A stretch of 64,000 nucleotides of DNA, taken from positions 1,061,501 through 1,125,500 of the forward strand of contig NZ_CP070356.1 in NCBI RefSeq assembly GCF_016919445.1. Direction: 5' to 3'. The position numbers and the translations under genes are program-made. The stretch comes from Pseudomonas sp. PDNC002 (lineage in GTDB: Bacteria > Pseudomonadota > Gammaproteobacteria > Pseudomonadales > Pseudomonadaceae). Numbering within the stretch: the stretch's first letter is position 1; the number at the start of each line of letters is the position of its first letter. The notes beneath the pieces are model-generated. The model did not search any database. It had not been told where the DNA came from and was given only the letters and a program-made list of their open reading frames with translations. Below, in pieces: positions 18,506 through 27,695 of the stretch.

Positions 18506-19294
18506 TCAGCGGCCTTTGAATTGGGGGGAGCGTTTCTCGGCCACGGCGCGCAGCGCCTCGGCGGCATCTTCGCTGCGGCCGCAGAGCAGCCCGGCGGCCT
18601 GTTCGGCTTCCAGTTGCTGGGCCAGGGTGCGGCTGGCGCCTTCGCGGATCAGGCGCTTGGTGTGGCCGAAGGCGTAGGTCGGGCCAGCGGCCAGGCGTGC
18701 GGCGAATTCGCCGACGTGGGCTTGCAGTTGCTCATCGGCGACCACTTCGCCGACCAGGCCGGCGTTCAGCGCGCGCTCGGCATTCCACAATTCGTCGAGG
18801 AACAGCAGGCGCTTGGCCGCTTCGCTGCCGATCAGGCGCGGCAGGTGCCAGCTGGCGCCGGCATCGGGGCAGTAGGCCATGCCGGTGTAGCCGGCCTTGA
18901 AGCGCGCGGAGGCGCCAGCGATGCGGAAGTCGCAGCACAGGGTCAGGTCCATCCCGGCGCCGACAGCAGTGCCGTTGACGGCGGCGATGGTCGGCTTGTC
19001 CAGGCTGTGCAGGCGGCGCATCAGGGCGTGGGCGGTTTCAGTCCAGCCGTAGGTTTCCAGCTCGCCGCGCGCTTCGGCCTCGGCCCATTCGGCGAGGTCG
19101 GCGCCGGCGCAGAAGCTGCGGCCTTCACCGGTCAGCACGATGACGCGCACGGCCGCATCGGCCTCGTAGGCGTCGAGCAGGGCCAGCAGGTTCTTGAGCG
19201 TGGGGACGTCGAGCGCGTTGCGCTGCTCGGGGCGGTTCAGGGTGATCCAGGCGATGCCGTCCTGGACCCGGCTGAGCGGGGATGGCTGAGTCAT
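18506..19294 (-). CDS. Enoyl-CoA hydratase/isomerase family protein
   Basis: 262 residues from the ATG at 19294; the frame to 19372 adds an unlikely N-terminus without a ribosome site. Crotonase motifs: NRPEQRNALDV, the oxyanion-hole segment FCAGADLAEW, and the second loop NGTAVGAGMDLTLCCDFRIAG. In place of the usual Glu-containing hydratase signature it has YCPDAGASWHLPRLIG (Asp/Ala), so hydratase versus isomerase activity cannot be settled. It is the first gene of the operon with the acyl-CoA dehydrogenase. A TetR-like imperfect palindrome (TGAACACTTGTTTA on the minus strand, near 19344-19357) lies upstream, possibly an operator. Confidence 0.85.
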   Translation of the reverse strand: MTQPSPLSRVQDGIAWITLNRPEQRNALDVPTLKNLLALLDAYEADAAVRVIVLTGEGRSFCAGADLAEWAEAEARGELETYGWTETAHALMRRLHSLDKPTIAAVNGTAVGAGMDLTLCCDFRIAGASARFKAGYTGMAYCPDAGASWHLPRLIGSEAAKRLLFLDELWNAERALNAGLVGEVVADEQLQAHVGEFAARLAAGPTYAFGHTKRLIREGASRTLAQQLEAEQAAGLLCGRSEDAAEALRAVAEKRSPQFKGR

Positions 19295-19493
19295 GCTGCC
19301 CTCGTTCTTGTAGTCGATTGTGTTGAGGCGATGGCCAATACTAAACAAGTGTTCAGCAAGGCGGCAATCCACCCGAATGGGTGGCTTGTAACGCTCCGCC
19401 GAACGGCAGGAAGGCCGCGCGACGCGGGGGCTGAGGGGATTCCTCTCGGTTTCCCCCGAGAGCTTGTTACAACTTCGAACAAACGGCCCTGCG

Positions 19494-19715
19494 GGCCTTC
19501 GCGGACGGAGTCCGCTCCTCCCTGACCGGCGAGCGTAGGAGCAGACTCCGTCCGCGATTGCCCCCCGGCAGCTCCGGCGTTGGGCGTGTTCACGAGCAAG
19601 GGCTAGGCGCCCCCCTCGGTCCTACAAAAGCCACGACGTGTAGGGCGCATAACCTGGAACAGGTTATCCGCCGGCCCTGCGGCGGATAACGCTGGCGCGT
19701 TATGCGCCCTACCCA
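19494..19715. repeat. Cluster of REP-like elements in the 465-bp gap upstream of the hydratase gene
   Basis: Three structures occur in series: TCGCGGACGGAGTCCGCTCC with an opposed copy (19498-19560), a CCTCGGTCCTAC-type half REP (about 19590-19626), and a TAGGGCGCATAACC...GGTTAT...GCGCCCTA stem (about 19640-19715). No gene is visible in this interval. Confidence 0.65.
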
Positions 19716-19748
19716 AAGAAAAAGCCCCGCGAGGCGGGGCTTTTCCGA
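19716..19748 (-). terminator. Terminator of the amino acid permease gene
   Basis: AAAAGCCCCGC / GCGGGGCTTTT stem (about 19727-19747) with a short GAG loop; read on the minus strand it is followed by TTTTTC. It lies 12 bases past the permease stop. Confidence 0.8.
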
Positions 19749-19759
19749 TGCAGTACGAC

Positions 19760-21187
19760 TCAGCCGATACTCGGCAGCGCCTCCTCGCTCAACACCTGGC
19801 CACGCTTGCGCTTGAGGAGGTAGTAGGCCAGGTAGCACGCGCCCATGAAGCCGAAGCCCCAGTACAACGACGGGCGCTGGGTCGGGTCCATGGCGAGGAA
19901 CACGAACAGCGAGCAGCAGATCGCGATGCACGCCAGCGGGATCAGCGGGAACAGCGGCGCGGCGTATTTCAGGTCGGCGACGGTGCCGCCCTTGGCCATG
20001 TGTTCACGGCGGAAGCGGTATTGGGCGTAGGCGATGACGATCCAGGTGACGGTGCCGGCCATCCCGCTCACCGCCATCAGCACCATGAACAGGGTGTCGG
20101 CGGCGACCACGCTGGTGAGCAGCGACAGCAGCGCGAAGCCCAGGCTGATCAACAGCGCGTAGAGCGGCACGCCACGGGCACTGAGTTTCGACAGCTTGCG
20201 TGGTGCCATGCCGGTCTTGGACATGGCCCAGAGGATGCGGGTCGATGCGTAGAGGCCGGAGTTACCCACCGAGAGGATCGCGGTGAGAATCACGAAGTTC
20301 ATGAGGTCGGCGGCGTAGGGAATGCCGACCATGTCGAACACCTGCACGAAGGGGCTTTCCATCAGCCCGGCCTGCTTCCACGGCACGATGCAGGACAGCA
20401 CGGCAATCGCCAGCACATAGAAGATCAGCACGCGGAACACCACGTTGCGCACGGCGCGCGGGATGCTCTTTTCCGGCTGGTCGGTCTCGCCGGCGGCGAC
20501 GCCCATGATCTCGCAGCCCTGGAAGGCGTAGACCACCGTCATCATCACCGCGAACACGGCGGACAGGCCGTTGGGGAACAGGCCGTCGCCGACCAGGTTG
20601 GACAGCCCCGGCGCGGCCTCGCCGCTGTTCAGCGGGATGGCGCCGAAGATCACCAGCAGGCCGACCACGATGAAGCCGAGGATGGCGGCGACCTTGATCC
20701 CGGAGAACCAGTATTCCGCCTCGCCGAAGGCGCGGGTGGCCAGGGCGTTGAGGGAGAACAGCACGACCACGAAGAAGCCCGACCAGAGCCAGATCGGCAC
20801 CTCGGGGAACCAGCGGGTCATCAGCATGCCGGCGGCGGTGAATTCCAGGCCGACGGTGGAGGCCCAGCTCATCCAGTAGACCCAGCCGATCATGAACCCG
20901 GTGGCCGGGCCGATGAAGCGCGTGGCGTGGGCCTGGAAGGAGCCGGAGACGGGCATCTGCACCGACAGCTCGCCCAGGCAGACCATCACCAGGTACATCA
21001 ACAGGCCCGCGACCAGGTAGGCGAGGATGGCGCCCATCGGGCCGCCGGAACTGATGGTGACACCCGAGCCCATGAACAGGCCGGTGCCGATCACGCCGCC
21101 CAGCGACAGCATGAAGATGTGGCGGCTCTTGAGCGCGCGGGTGAGCTGGATTTTCTCGCCGCTCGTGGCGTGATAGGACTCAGACAT
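19760..21187 (-). CDS. Amino acid permease (APC family), probable arginine-related importer
   Basis: 475 residues with about twelve hydrophobic segments. N-terminal helices carry the APC/AAT consensus HIFMLSLGGVIGTGLFMGSG, then SGGPMGAILAYLVAG and the cytoplasmic motif FGEAEYWFSGIKV, typical of the GABA/lysine/aromatic permease branch. It imports an amino acid with protons across the inner membrane. In P. aeruginosa a permease (PA4981 by memory) sits at this position between the enoyl-CoA hydratase and the AruS kinase gene, so arginine or a related compound is a reasonable substrate, by inference. It has its own terminator. Upstream is a 416-bp gap with repeats. Confidence 0.85.
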   Translation of the reverse strand: MSESYHATSGEKIQLTRALKSRHIFMLSLGGVIGTGLFMGSGVTISSGGPMGAILAYLVAGLLMYLVMVCLGELSVQMPVSGSFQAHATRFIGPATGFMIGWVYWMSWASTVGLEFTAAGMLMTRWFPEVPIWLWSGFFVVVLFSLNALATRAFGEAEYWFSGIKVAAILGFIVVGLLVIFGAIPLNSGEAAPGLSNLVGDGLFPNGLSAVFAVMMTVVYAFQGCEIMGVAAGETDQPEKSIPRAVRNVVFRVLIFYVLAIAVLSCIVPWKQAGLMESPFVQVFDMVGIPYAADLMNFVILTAILSVGNSGLYASTRILWAMSKTGMAPRKLSKLSARGVPLYALLISLGFALLSLLTSVVAADTLFMVLMAVSGMAGTVTWIVIAYAQYRFRREHMAKGGTVADLKYAAPLFPLIPLACIAICCSLFVFLAMDPTQRPSLYWGFGFMGACYLAYYLLKRKRGQVLSEEALPSIG

Positions 21188-21445
21188 GGCGCACCTCCGG
21201 GAAACGGTGGGCGCGACGGAGCGGAACTCTACGTTGGATCATTATTGTTATCTCCAATCAATCAGAGGCCGTGGCTCGGGCACGGATGCCACCGGATTAT
21301 TGGAAGGCGATGTAAGGCCCCGTTGTTCCTCCGGATCGAAGTTGTAGAAAGATGTAAGGATTTTGTGCAGGGCGCGTGGGGCGGGGCTTTCAGCGGGTTT
21401 CTTTTTTGTAGGGGCGCTCCCTGGCTGGCAAGACGCTGGGGCGAT

Positions 21446-21584
21446 CCCCTCACCCTAGCCCTCTCCCAAAGGGAGAGGGGACTGTCCTGAGCAAGCTGCA
21501 AAATCGGTGCTCGCCGGCGAACGCTGAACTGACCAACTACACCGATCGGCCCCCTCTCCCTTTGGGAGAGGGCTGGGGTGAGGG
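21446..21584. repeat. CCCTCACCC...GGGTGAGGG palindromic element
   Basis: Two CTCTCCC..GGGAGAG palindromes (21460-21480 and 21551-21571) are flanked by inverted outer arms CCCTCACCCTAGCCC and GGGCTGGGGTGAGGG. They lie in the 416-bp gap between aruS and the permease gene; apart from this element and the permease promoter I see nothing in the gap. Confidence 0.75.
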
Positions 21585-21603
21585 CCGTCCGCCCGCGCCG
21601 AAA

Positions 21604-23847
21604 CTACGCCCGGATGCTCTTCAAAAGCTCAGAAGCAACAACCCTCTCCCGCTCCAACCGCTCCGGCCAGCCGGCAAACGAAGCCCCCGCAAGCGCCGCC
21701 TCCTCCAGCTCACCCAGGCATTCCCCCAACCCGCGCACCCCCATGGACCGGCAACTCCCCGCCAACCGATGCGCAAGGCTCGCCGCCTCAACGGCGTCAT
21801 CCTGGCGCAACGCATCCAGCAGCAGCGGCCACTGTTCATCGAGCAACTTCCACAGGCTGACGAGCAGTTCGTTCAGCTTGTGCTCGCCCAGCAGGCGGCG
21901 GTGGGTATCGAGTACCTGCCGATCCAGCGGACCGTCATCCACAGCCTCCGGCAACAGCTCCCAGGCCACGCCGGACAGCGCACGGCGCAGGTCGTCCAGG
22001 CGCAGCGGCTTACCCAGCACGCCCTGCATGCCGGCCTCGAAATAGCGACGGACCATGCCCGGCTGCACGCTGGCAGTGAAGGCATGGATCGGTGTGGTGA
22101 CGTTGAGCCCACCCGGTTGAGTACGGATAGCCCGGCACAGGTCGAGGCCGTTCATGCCCGGCAGGTGCATGTCCAACAGGATCAGATCGAAACGCCGCGC
22201 GGCGGTGAGCGCCAGCGCCGGCTCCGCGTCCTCGGCGAGCTGCACACGGTGGCCGTCGCGCTCCAGCAGGGCCTGGACGACCTCGCGGTTGAGGGCGACG
22301 TCTTCCACTACCAGTACGTCCAGCGCCGGCGCCGGCTCGGGGCCGATGCCGGACTGCGGAACGACACCCGGCGCCAGCTCGATCTCGAACCAGAAGGTGC
22401 TGCCCTCGCCTTCCAGGCTTTCCACGCCGATCTCGCCGCCCATGGCTTCCACCAGCCGCTTGCTGATGGCCAGACCCAAGCCGGTGCCACCGTAGCGCCG
22501 CGCCACCTCGTCGCTGGCCTGGGTGAAGCGCTGGAATATCTTCTCCTGCTGTTCGGCGGAGATGCCGATACCGTCGTCGGTCACCGTGAAGCGCAGCCGC
22601 TGGCCGGTGTCGCCTCCCCCGAGCAGCGCGACTTCCAGCAGTACTTCGCCTTCCTCGGTGAACTTCACCGCGTTGGCCAGCAGGTTGCTCAGCACCTGGC
22701 GCAGGAACTGCTCCGCGCCCCGGCAGGCGTCCTCGACCTGGGAATCGACGCGCAGACGCAGGCAGGTACCACTCTCTTCGGCGCGCGGCTCCAGCAGGGT
22801 CACCACATCGTCGAGCAGCCGGCGCAACGAGAAGTCCACCGGCTCCGGCTGGCTGGCGCCGTCCTCCAGCTTGGCGAAGTGCAGCACCTCGTTGAGGATC
22901 GCCAGCAGTCCTTCGCCTGCTGTGGATAACGCTTGAAGCCGGCGCCGGTCCTGCTCCCCCAGGGGCGCGGCGCGCAGCAGTTCGGCCATGCCGAGGATGC
23001 CGTTGAGCGGCGTGCGGATTTCGTGGCTCATGGTGGCAAGGAAGCGGCTCTTGGCGCGGTTGGCAGCTTCGGCTTCCTCCTTGGCGCGGCGCAGGCTGGC
23101 AGTGCGCCGCTCGACCCGCCGCTGCAATTCGTCACGCTTGCTCTGCAAAGCCTCGCGGTCGGCCTCGCGCCGACGCAACTCGGCGCGCAGGGCGCGGCGC
23201 AAACCGTCGAGGGCGTCGGCGACGGTATCGATCTCGTCTTCTTCGCCCGAGCGTTTCTTATCCAGCGCCAACTCAGTGCCGAGGTCGCCGCCGGTGAGCC
23301 CGCGCACGAAGTCAGCCATCGCACGCAGGTGACGAGTGACCAGGCTGTGGAACAGCCAGCTCAGCGCCACCGCCAGGCCGCAGAGGAACACACCCATCCA
23401 CAGCAGGCTGGCGAGACCGCCATGGAGCAGGCGCAGGTAGACGGCGCCCAGGTCGATGCTGACCTCCAGCTCGCCCAGGTCGCGGCGCTCGCCGTCCGGC
23501 GGCTGGAAGGCCAGGGCGAAGCGCTCGGTACGGAACGGCCCGCGCTTGTCGTCGGCGTCCTGCACCAGGTTGAAGTCGGCGCTGCGCAGGCGCACCTGGG
23601 CGATGTCGGGGAAGTCGGCCAGGCCGTGCAGCTGCACGTTGAGCTGCTCCTGGTTGAGGTCCCAGAGGCTGCGCTCGAAGCTGGCCAGGTAGCCGACACG
23701 GATCAGGTCCAGGCGCGTATCGATATCGCGCATCTCGCGGCGGTACTCAAAGTACAGCTGCACCGCGCTGGCCAGCACGGTGAAGCACAGGCTGAACAGC
23801 AGCACCCGCAGCAGCAGGCGCCGGGCCAGGCCGCCGGGCAGTTTCAA
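21604..23847 (-). CDS. aruS: Hybrid sensor histidine kinase AruS
   Basis: 747 residues from a TTG at 23847 that overlaps the stop of the upstream binding-protein gene (TTGA); no ATG precedes the first membrane helix in this frame. Order: transmembrane helix 1 (about 10-30), a periplasmic ~130-residue sensor, helix 2 with HAMP, H-box [15 protein letters not shown] (His275), ATPase motifs, a receiver with phospho-Asp559 ([10 protein letters not shown]), and a C-terminal HPt domain ([12 protein letters not shown], His693). It is therefore a His-Asp-His relay kinase passing phosphate to AruR. In P. aeruginosa AruRS controls the arginine transaminase genes. The identification comes from its place next to aruR and the aru genes. 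Confidence 0.85.
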   Translation of the reverse strand: MKLPGGLARRLLLRVLLFSLCFTVLASAVQLYFEYRREMRDIDTRLDLIRVGYLASFERSLWDLNQEQLNVQLHGLADFPDIAQVRLRSADFNLVQDADDKRGPFRTERFALAFQPPDGERRDLGELEVSIDLGAVYLRLLHGGLASLLWMGVFLCGLAVALSWLFHSLVTRHLRAMADFVRGLTGGDLGTELALDKKRSGEEDEIDTVADALDGLRRALRAELRRREADREALQSKRDELQRRVERRTASLRRAKEEAEAANRAKSRFLATMSHEIRTPLNGILGMAELLRAAPLGEQDRRRLQALSTAGEGLLAILNEVLHFAKLEDGASQPEPVDFSLRRLLDDVVTLLEPRAEESGTCLRLRVDSQVEDACRGAEQFLRQVLSNLLANAVKFTEEGEVLLEVALLGGGDTGQRLRFTVTDDGIGISAEQQEKIFQRFTQASDEVARRYGGTGLGLAISKRLVEAMGGEIGVESLEGEGSTFWFEIELAPGVVPQSGIGPEPAPALDVLVVEDVALNREVVQALLERDGHRVQLAEDAEPALALTAARRFDLILLDMHLPGMNGLDLCRAIRTQPGGLNVTTPIHAFTASVQPGMVRRYFEAGMQGVLGKPLRLDDLRRALSGVAWELLPEAVDDGPLDRQVLDTHRRLLGEHKLNELLVSLWKLLDEQWPLLLDALRQDDAVEAASLAHRLAGSCRSMGVRGLGECLGELEEAALAGASFAGWPERLERERVVASELLKSIRA

Positions 23848-24686
23848 CGTGGCACCCCGTCGCCGGCGAGCATGGCGCGGTAACCGCGCTCGCTCTCGTC
23901 CAGCCATCGGGCGATGCTGCCGTCGTCCACGCGCCGCTTCAGTGCGGCGTCGATTTCGTCCATCCGTGCGGCGAGCGGTGAATGGCGGGAGACGGCAATG
24001 CGCAGGTAGTCCACGGTCAGCGGCTTTGGCAACGCCGCGATGTCCTGGCCGCCGGCCAGCTGTTCGACGAACAGCGTGCCGGTGCGCCGCTCGTGGGCGA
24101 TGAAGTCGATGCGCTGGCGGATCAGCTTGCCGAAGTTCTGTCGGCTGTCGGAGACCCATTCGACGTTGCCGTGCTCGGCGACGAATCTGTCGAACGCCGG
24201 CCCGTAGCTCTCGCCGAAGAGCAGCCCGCCGCGGTAATTCGCCAGGTCGCTCAACTGGTCGAAACGCACCGGCTTGCGGCGGTTGTAGAAGATCGCCACT
24301 TCCTCGCGCAGCACCGGTACGCGGGAGAACAGCAGGCCGTCGTCACGCTGCGGGGTCTGGTAGGCGAGCACCACGTCGACGCGGCCTTCGGCGGCGTCCA
24401 GCAGGCAGCGCTTCCAGTTGCCCAGCACCACGGTATTCACCTCGTAGCCCAGCTCGCCGAGGATGCTGCGCACGGTCTGCGGGGCCAGGCCGCGTACTTC
24501 GTGGCCGTCGCTCCAGGAGATGGGCGGGTAGACGGGGTAGTCGCAGTAGCGGATGGGTTGGGCGGCGCGGGTGGTGGTGCAGAAGAGCAGGACCAGCAGA
24601 GACAGGAGGAGTCGAAGCAGGGGTTTCCCTCTCCCTAACCCTCTCCCTAAAGGGAGAGGGGACCGTCCTGCGCCCCAGGCAATCAC
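23844..24686 (-). CDS. Periplasmic substrate-binding protein (family 3 type) in the aruRS operon
   Basis: 280 residues from a GTG at 24686. After a hydrophobic signal segment ([19 protein letters not shown], cleavage before AQP) comes a SBP_bac_3-like fold: [48 protein letters not shown]. It probably binds an amino acid in the periplasm and may present it to AruS, whose TTG start overlaps its stop. An odd point: the first ~20 codons are the translation of a CCCTCTCCC palindrome (24627-24661), giving [13 protein letters not shown] ahead of the signal peptide. No other start codon lies between the repeat and the hydrophobic segment. The true N-terminus is uncertain. Confidence 0.75.
   Translation of the reverse strand: MIAWGAGRSPLPLGRGLGRGKPLLRLLLSLLVLLFCTTTRAAQPIRYCDYPVYPPISWSDGHEVRGLAPQTVRSILGELGYEVNTVVLGNWKRCLLDAAEGRVDVVLAYQTPQRDDGLLFSRVPVLREEVAIFYNRRKPVRFDQLSDLANYRGGLLFGESYGPAFDRFVAEHGNVEWVSDSRQNFGKLIRQRIDFIAHERRTGTLFVEQLAGGQDIAALPKPLTVDYLRIAVSRHSPLAARMDEIDAALKRRVDDGSIARWLDESERGYRAMLAGDGVPR
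24627..24661. repeat. CCCTCTCCC palindrome inside the 5' coding region of the binding-protein gene
   Basis: CCCTCTCCCTAACCCTCTCC followed by a CTAAAGGGAGAGGG arm. It is the same repeat family as in the surrounding intergenic gaps, here between aruR and the signal peptide of the next gene. Confidence 0.7.
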
Positions 24687-24695
24687 CGTGCTAAC

Positions 24696-25442
24696 TCAGG
24701 TGTCGGCAGGCGTGGCAGTGAACAGGTAGCCGGCGCCGTGGATGGTGATGATCAGCTCCGGCTCGGCCGGGTCGTCGCGCAGCTTGCGGCGCAGGCGGCC
24801 GACCAGCACGTCGATGGAGCGGTCGTTGGGCAGCCATTCGCGGTTGCGGATCTGGTCCATCAGTTGGTCGCGGCTCAGGGTGTGGCCGGTGTTGCGCAGG
24901 AACACGCCAAGCAGCTGGAACTCGCCGTGGGTCAGCGGGGTTTCGCTGCCATCGTGATCGATCAGGCGGCGGCGGTCCGGGTCCAGTGTCCACTGGGCGA
25001 AACGCTTGTGGTTCTGTCGTGGCGACCCCGTCGTGGCTGGCACAACCACGGGTTGGCGGGCGTGGCGCACGCGGCGGATCAGGTTCTTCGCGCGGGACAC
25101 CAGCTCGCGGGGGTTCAGAGGCTTGATCACGTAGTCGTCGGCGCCGCATTCCAGGCCGACAATGCGGTCGATGTCGTCGTTGCGCCCGGTGATCAGGATG
25201 ATGCCGATCTCCGAACGCACGCGAAGTTCGCGGGTCAGGGTCAGGCCGTCCTTGCCGGGCAGGCGGATATCGAGCATCACCAGGTCGATGGGCTGGTCGG
25301 CCTGCTCGGCTTGCACGAGCGTCGCCTCGGCCTGTTCGGCAGTGCCGGCACAAAGCACGTCATAGCCTTCCTCGCCGAGGTAGGCCTGGAGGAGCTCGCG
25401 AATCACCGGATCGTCGTCGACGATCAGTACACGGGAAGTCAT
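24696..25442 (-). CDS. aruR: Two-component response regulator AruR (OmpR type)
   Basis: 248 residues from the ATG at 25442. The receiver domain has D9-D11 and phospho-acceptor Asp58 (LVMLDIRLPGKDG), Thr in LITGRNDD and Lys in YVIKPLNPREL. A C-terminal winged-helix domain (about 145-245) contains LTHGEFQLLGVFLRN and IDVLVGRLRRKLRDD, typical of OmpR/PhoB. Between them lies an Arg/Pro-rich linker. It would activate aru promoters after phosphorelay from AruS. It is the first gene of the aruR / binding protein / aruS operon, with a 9-bp gap to the next start. The name follows the conserved neighbourhood. Confidence 0.85.
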   Translation of the reverse strand: MTSRVLIVDDDPVIRELLQAYLGEEGYDVLCAGTAEQAEATLVQAEQADQPIDLVMLDIRLPGKDGLTLTRELRVRSEIGIILITGRNDDIDRIVGLECGADDYVIKPLNPRELVSRAKNLIRRVRHARQPVVVPATTGSPRQNHKRFAQWTLDPDRRRLIDHDGSETPLTHGEFQLLGVFLRNTGHTLSRDQLMDQIRNREWLPNDRSIDVLVGRLRRKLRDDPAEPELIITIHGAGYLFTATPADT

Positions 25443-25558
25443 CGCAATACCCTGCTGACGCCACCGCGCGTGGCGGGGCAATTCTTGTTATGCGTGGAGG
25501 TAGAGCTGTAGGAACTGTCCTGCAGATGGCGGCAGGTTACCGATCACTGAACAATCGA

Positions 25559-26206
25559 TCAACAGGCTCCCGACGCCCGACAAAAACGCTGCCGGCCGCC
25601 GAACTGAAGGCCGTCCACCCACGCCTCGCAGATCTGCACACCCTGCTCCGGGGTAAAGGTATTGGGGTTCAGGCCTGACTCCAGCCACAGGCCGTCGAGC
25701 AGTGCGCTGAGGGCGATGGCGGCGAGATCGGCGTCGAAATCCGACCAGTCCTGCTCCTTCGCCAGATCATTCAGTGCCTGCGCCAGCAAGGTGCGGTACT
25801 CGCCGTAGGAATGATCGTGGGCCTTGTTGATTTCCTCGGCCGTCTTCACCGCGCCCCAGAACGCCAGCCAGGCATCCAGCAATTGCGGGTCGAGCAGCTC
25901 GGCGGAGAACGACGCGCGGAAGAATGCAGACAGGCGCGCACGGGCATCCGGCGCCGCTTCGGCGATGGCCTCGCGCAGCAGTTGCATGACCCGCCCGGTG
26001 ACGGTGAGGTAAGCCTCGGCCACCAGTTCGTCCTTGCCCGAATAGTGGTGGTTGATCAGCCCCACCGAGACGCCGGCTTCGGCGCAGATCTTGCGAATGG
26101 AAGCTCCCTGGAAGCCATGGCGCTTCAGGCACGCAAGGGTCGCCTCGATCAGCAGCGCCTTGCGCTGCTCCGGCTCCAGTCGGGTAAAGCGGACTTCCTC
26201 GTTCAT
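25559..26206 (-). CDS. TetR-family regulator (BetI-like)
   Basis: 215 residues. The N-terminal TetR helix-turn-helix (about 15-60) contains ALLIEATLACLKRHGFQGASIRKICAEAGVSVGLINHHYSGK, whose GLINHHYSGKDEL segment is typical of BetI-like repressors, followed by the TetR_C_6-type ligand domain with DAWLAFWGAVK. It is divergent from the polyamine-type operon at 26367 and probably represses it. A GAAC-N4-GTTC palindrome lies in the shared gap. The ligand is unknown; BetI itself binds choline, but the neighbours here suggest an amine. Confidence 0.85.
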   Translation of the reverse strand: MNEEVRFTRLEPEQRKALLIEATLACLKRHGFQGASIRKICAEAGVSVGLINHHYSGKDELVAEAYLTVTGRVMQLLREAIAEAAPDARARLSAFFRASFSAELLDPQLLDAWLAFWGAVKTAEEINKAHDHSYGEYRTLLAQALNDLAKEQDWSDFDADLAAIALSALLDGLWLESGLNPNTFTPEQGVQICEAWVDGLQFGGRQRFCRASGAC

Positions 26207-26236
26207 GCCTGGGCTCCTAGGGTTCAGGTGGCCAAT

Positions 26237-26252
26237 CTGAACGATTGTTCGA
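26237..26252. promoter_or_regulatory. Probable TetR operator in the divergent promoter region
   Basis: An inverted repeat CTGAACGATTGTTCGA (GAAC 26239-26242, GTTC 26247-26250) 30 bp upstream of the tetR start and ahead of the divergent operon. Spacing and symmetry suit BetI/TetR dimers. Confidence 0.5.
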
Positions 26253-26366
26253 CAGGAAGCCAGCCTTACCTACCCGTTCGGGGAATGGTCCGGGCACCGC
26301 CCCTGGTCGAGAGTGGCTTCATCCGCGATATCTCCAATCCATAACAAAATCAAAGGTGGGACTGAC

Positions 26367-27470
26367 ATGCAGAAAACGCTCGCAGCAGTACTCAGCGCGG
26401 CGCTGGCGACCTTGCCGGCACTGGGTCACGGGGAGGATGCCGCCGGCGCGAAGACGCTGCGGCTGTACAACTGGACCGACTACATCGGCGAGCACACCGT
26501 CGCCGACTTCGAGAAGGAAACCGGGATCAAGGTGGTCTACGACACCTTCGATTCCTACGAGACTGTGCAGGGCAAGCTGCTGCCCGGCCGCTCGGGCTAC
26601 GACCTGGTGGTGCTCAACGCCGCCCTGGTGCCGCCGCTGCTCAAGGCCGGCGTCTTCCAGCCGCTGGACAAGTCCAAGCTGCCCAGCTGGAACAACCTCG
26701 ACCCGGACGTGCTCAAGCACCTGGACCACTACGATCCGGGCGTGAAGTACTCGGCGCCCTACACCTGGGGCAGCAACGGCATCACCTACAACATCGACAA
26801 GATCAAGCAGCGCATGCCCGACGCGCCCATCGGCTCGCTGGCGATGCTGTTCGATCCGAAGATCGTGTCGAAATTCGCCGATTGCGGGGTGACCATCATC
26901 GATTCCCCCACCGACGTGATCCCGCTGGCCCTGGCCTACCTCAAGCGCGACCCCAACAGCGCGCTGCCCGAGGACCTGAAGGCCGCCCAGGACCTGCTGC
27001 AATCGATCCGCCCGTACATCCGCAAGTTCGACTCCACCAGCTACCTCAACGGCCTGGCCAACGGCGACCAGTGCATGGCGATGACCTGGTCCGGCGACTA
27101 CGCCACCGCCCAGGCCCGCGCCGACGAAGCCGGCGCCAAGGTCAAGCTGGGCTACTTCGTGCCCAAGGAAGGCTCGCTGATCTGGTTCGACGACTTCTAC
27201 ATCCCGGCCGACGCGCCGCACGTGGAAAACGCCCACAAGTTCATCGAGTACATGCTGCAGCCCAAGGTCGCCGCGGGCGTCGCCGACTACATCCGCTACG
27301 CCTCCAGCAACGCCGCCGCCACCCCGCTGCTGGCCGCCGAAGTGCGCAATGACCCGGCGATCTACCCCGACGCCGAGACCCGCGCCCGCCTGTTCACCCA
27401 GAAAGTGCAGAACCCCAAGGCCACCCGCCTGATCACCCGCACCTGGAACGCGGTGAAGACCGGGACCTGA
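26367..27470 (+). CDS. Periplasmic polyamine-binding protein (PotF/SpuD family)
   Basis: 367 residues from the ATG at 26367 (AAAGGTGGG upstream). A Sec signal peptide (about 1-22, ending LGHGEDA) precedes the PotD/PotF hallmark LRLYNWTDYIGEHTVADFEKETGIKV, the polyamine-site aromatic residues NWTDYI and the late FYIPADAPHVENAHKFI. It should bind a di- or polyamine for an ABC importer, but no ABC permease or ATPase genes follow. It may use a transporter encoded elsewhere or serve as a sensor component. The next gene is a class III aminotransferase, suggesting catabolism of the bound amine. Confidence 0.88.
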   Translation: MQKTLAAVLSAALATLPALGHGEDAAGAKTLRLYNWTDYIGEHTVADFEKETGIKVVYDTFDSYETVQGKLLPGRSGYDLVVLNAALVPPLLKAGVFQPLDKSKLPSWNNLDPDVLKHLDHYDPGVKYSAPYTWGSNGITYNIDKIKQRMPDAPIGSLAMLFDPKIVSKFADCGVTIIDSPTDVIPLALAYLKRDPNSALPEDLKAAQDLLQSIRPYIRKFDSTSYLNGLANGDQCMAMTWSGDYATAQARADEAGAKVKLGYFVPKEGSLIWFDDFYIPADAPHVENAHKFIEYMLQPKVAAGVADYIRYASSNAAATPLLAAEVRNDPAIYPDAETRARLFTQKVQNPKATRLITRTWNAVKTGT

Positions 27471-27485
27471 TAGCGCAAGACCACA

Positions 27486-27655
27486 GCCCCCTCTCCCCAG
27501 CCCTCTCCCTGAAGGGAGAGGGGGCAGCCCGCCGCCGTCTTCAAGGAAGTCATCTTTCTGAGGTTCAGCTGGCAGCGGGTCAGACATGATCTTCGGAATC
27601 GCCGAGCGCACCGAACGGTCCCCTCTCCCTTCAGGGAGAGGGTTAGGGAGAGGGC
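27486..27655. repeat. Pair of CCCTCTCCC/GGGAGAGGG palindromes within the operon
   Basis: Palindromes at about 27489-27522 and 27620-27655 fill the 225-bp gap between the binding-protein and aminotransferase genes. No promoter or terminator T-tract is evident. Confidence 0.7.
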
Positions 27656-27695
27656 AAGGACTCGCACGACGAACCGAAATTTCGAGGTAAAGCAG

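Noticed and set aside
21604-24159. A longer AruS frame starting at 24159
   Set aside because: The first ~104 codons overlap the binding-protein gene and read as Arg-rich nonsense; the TTG at 23847 precedes the first membrane helix.
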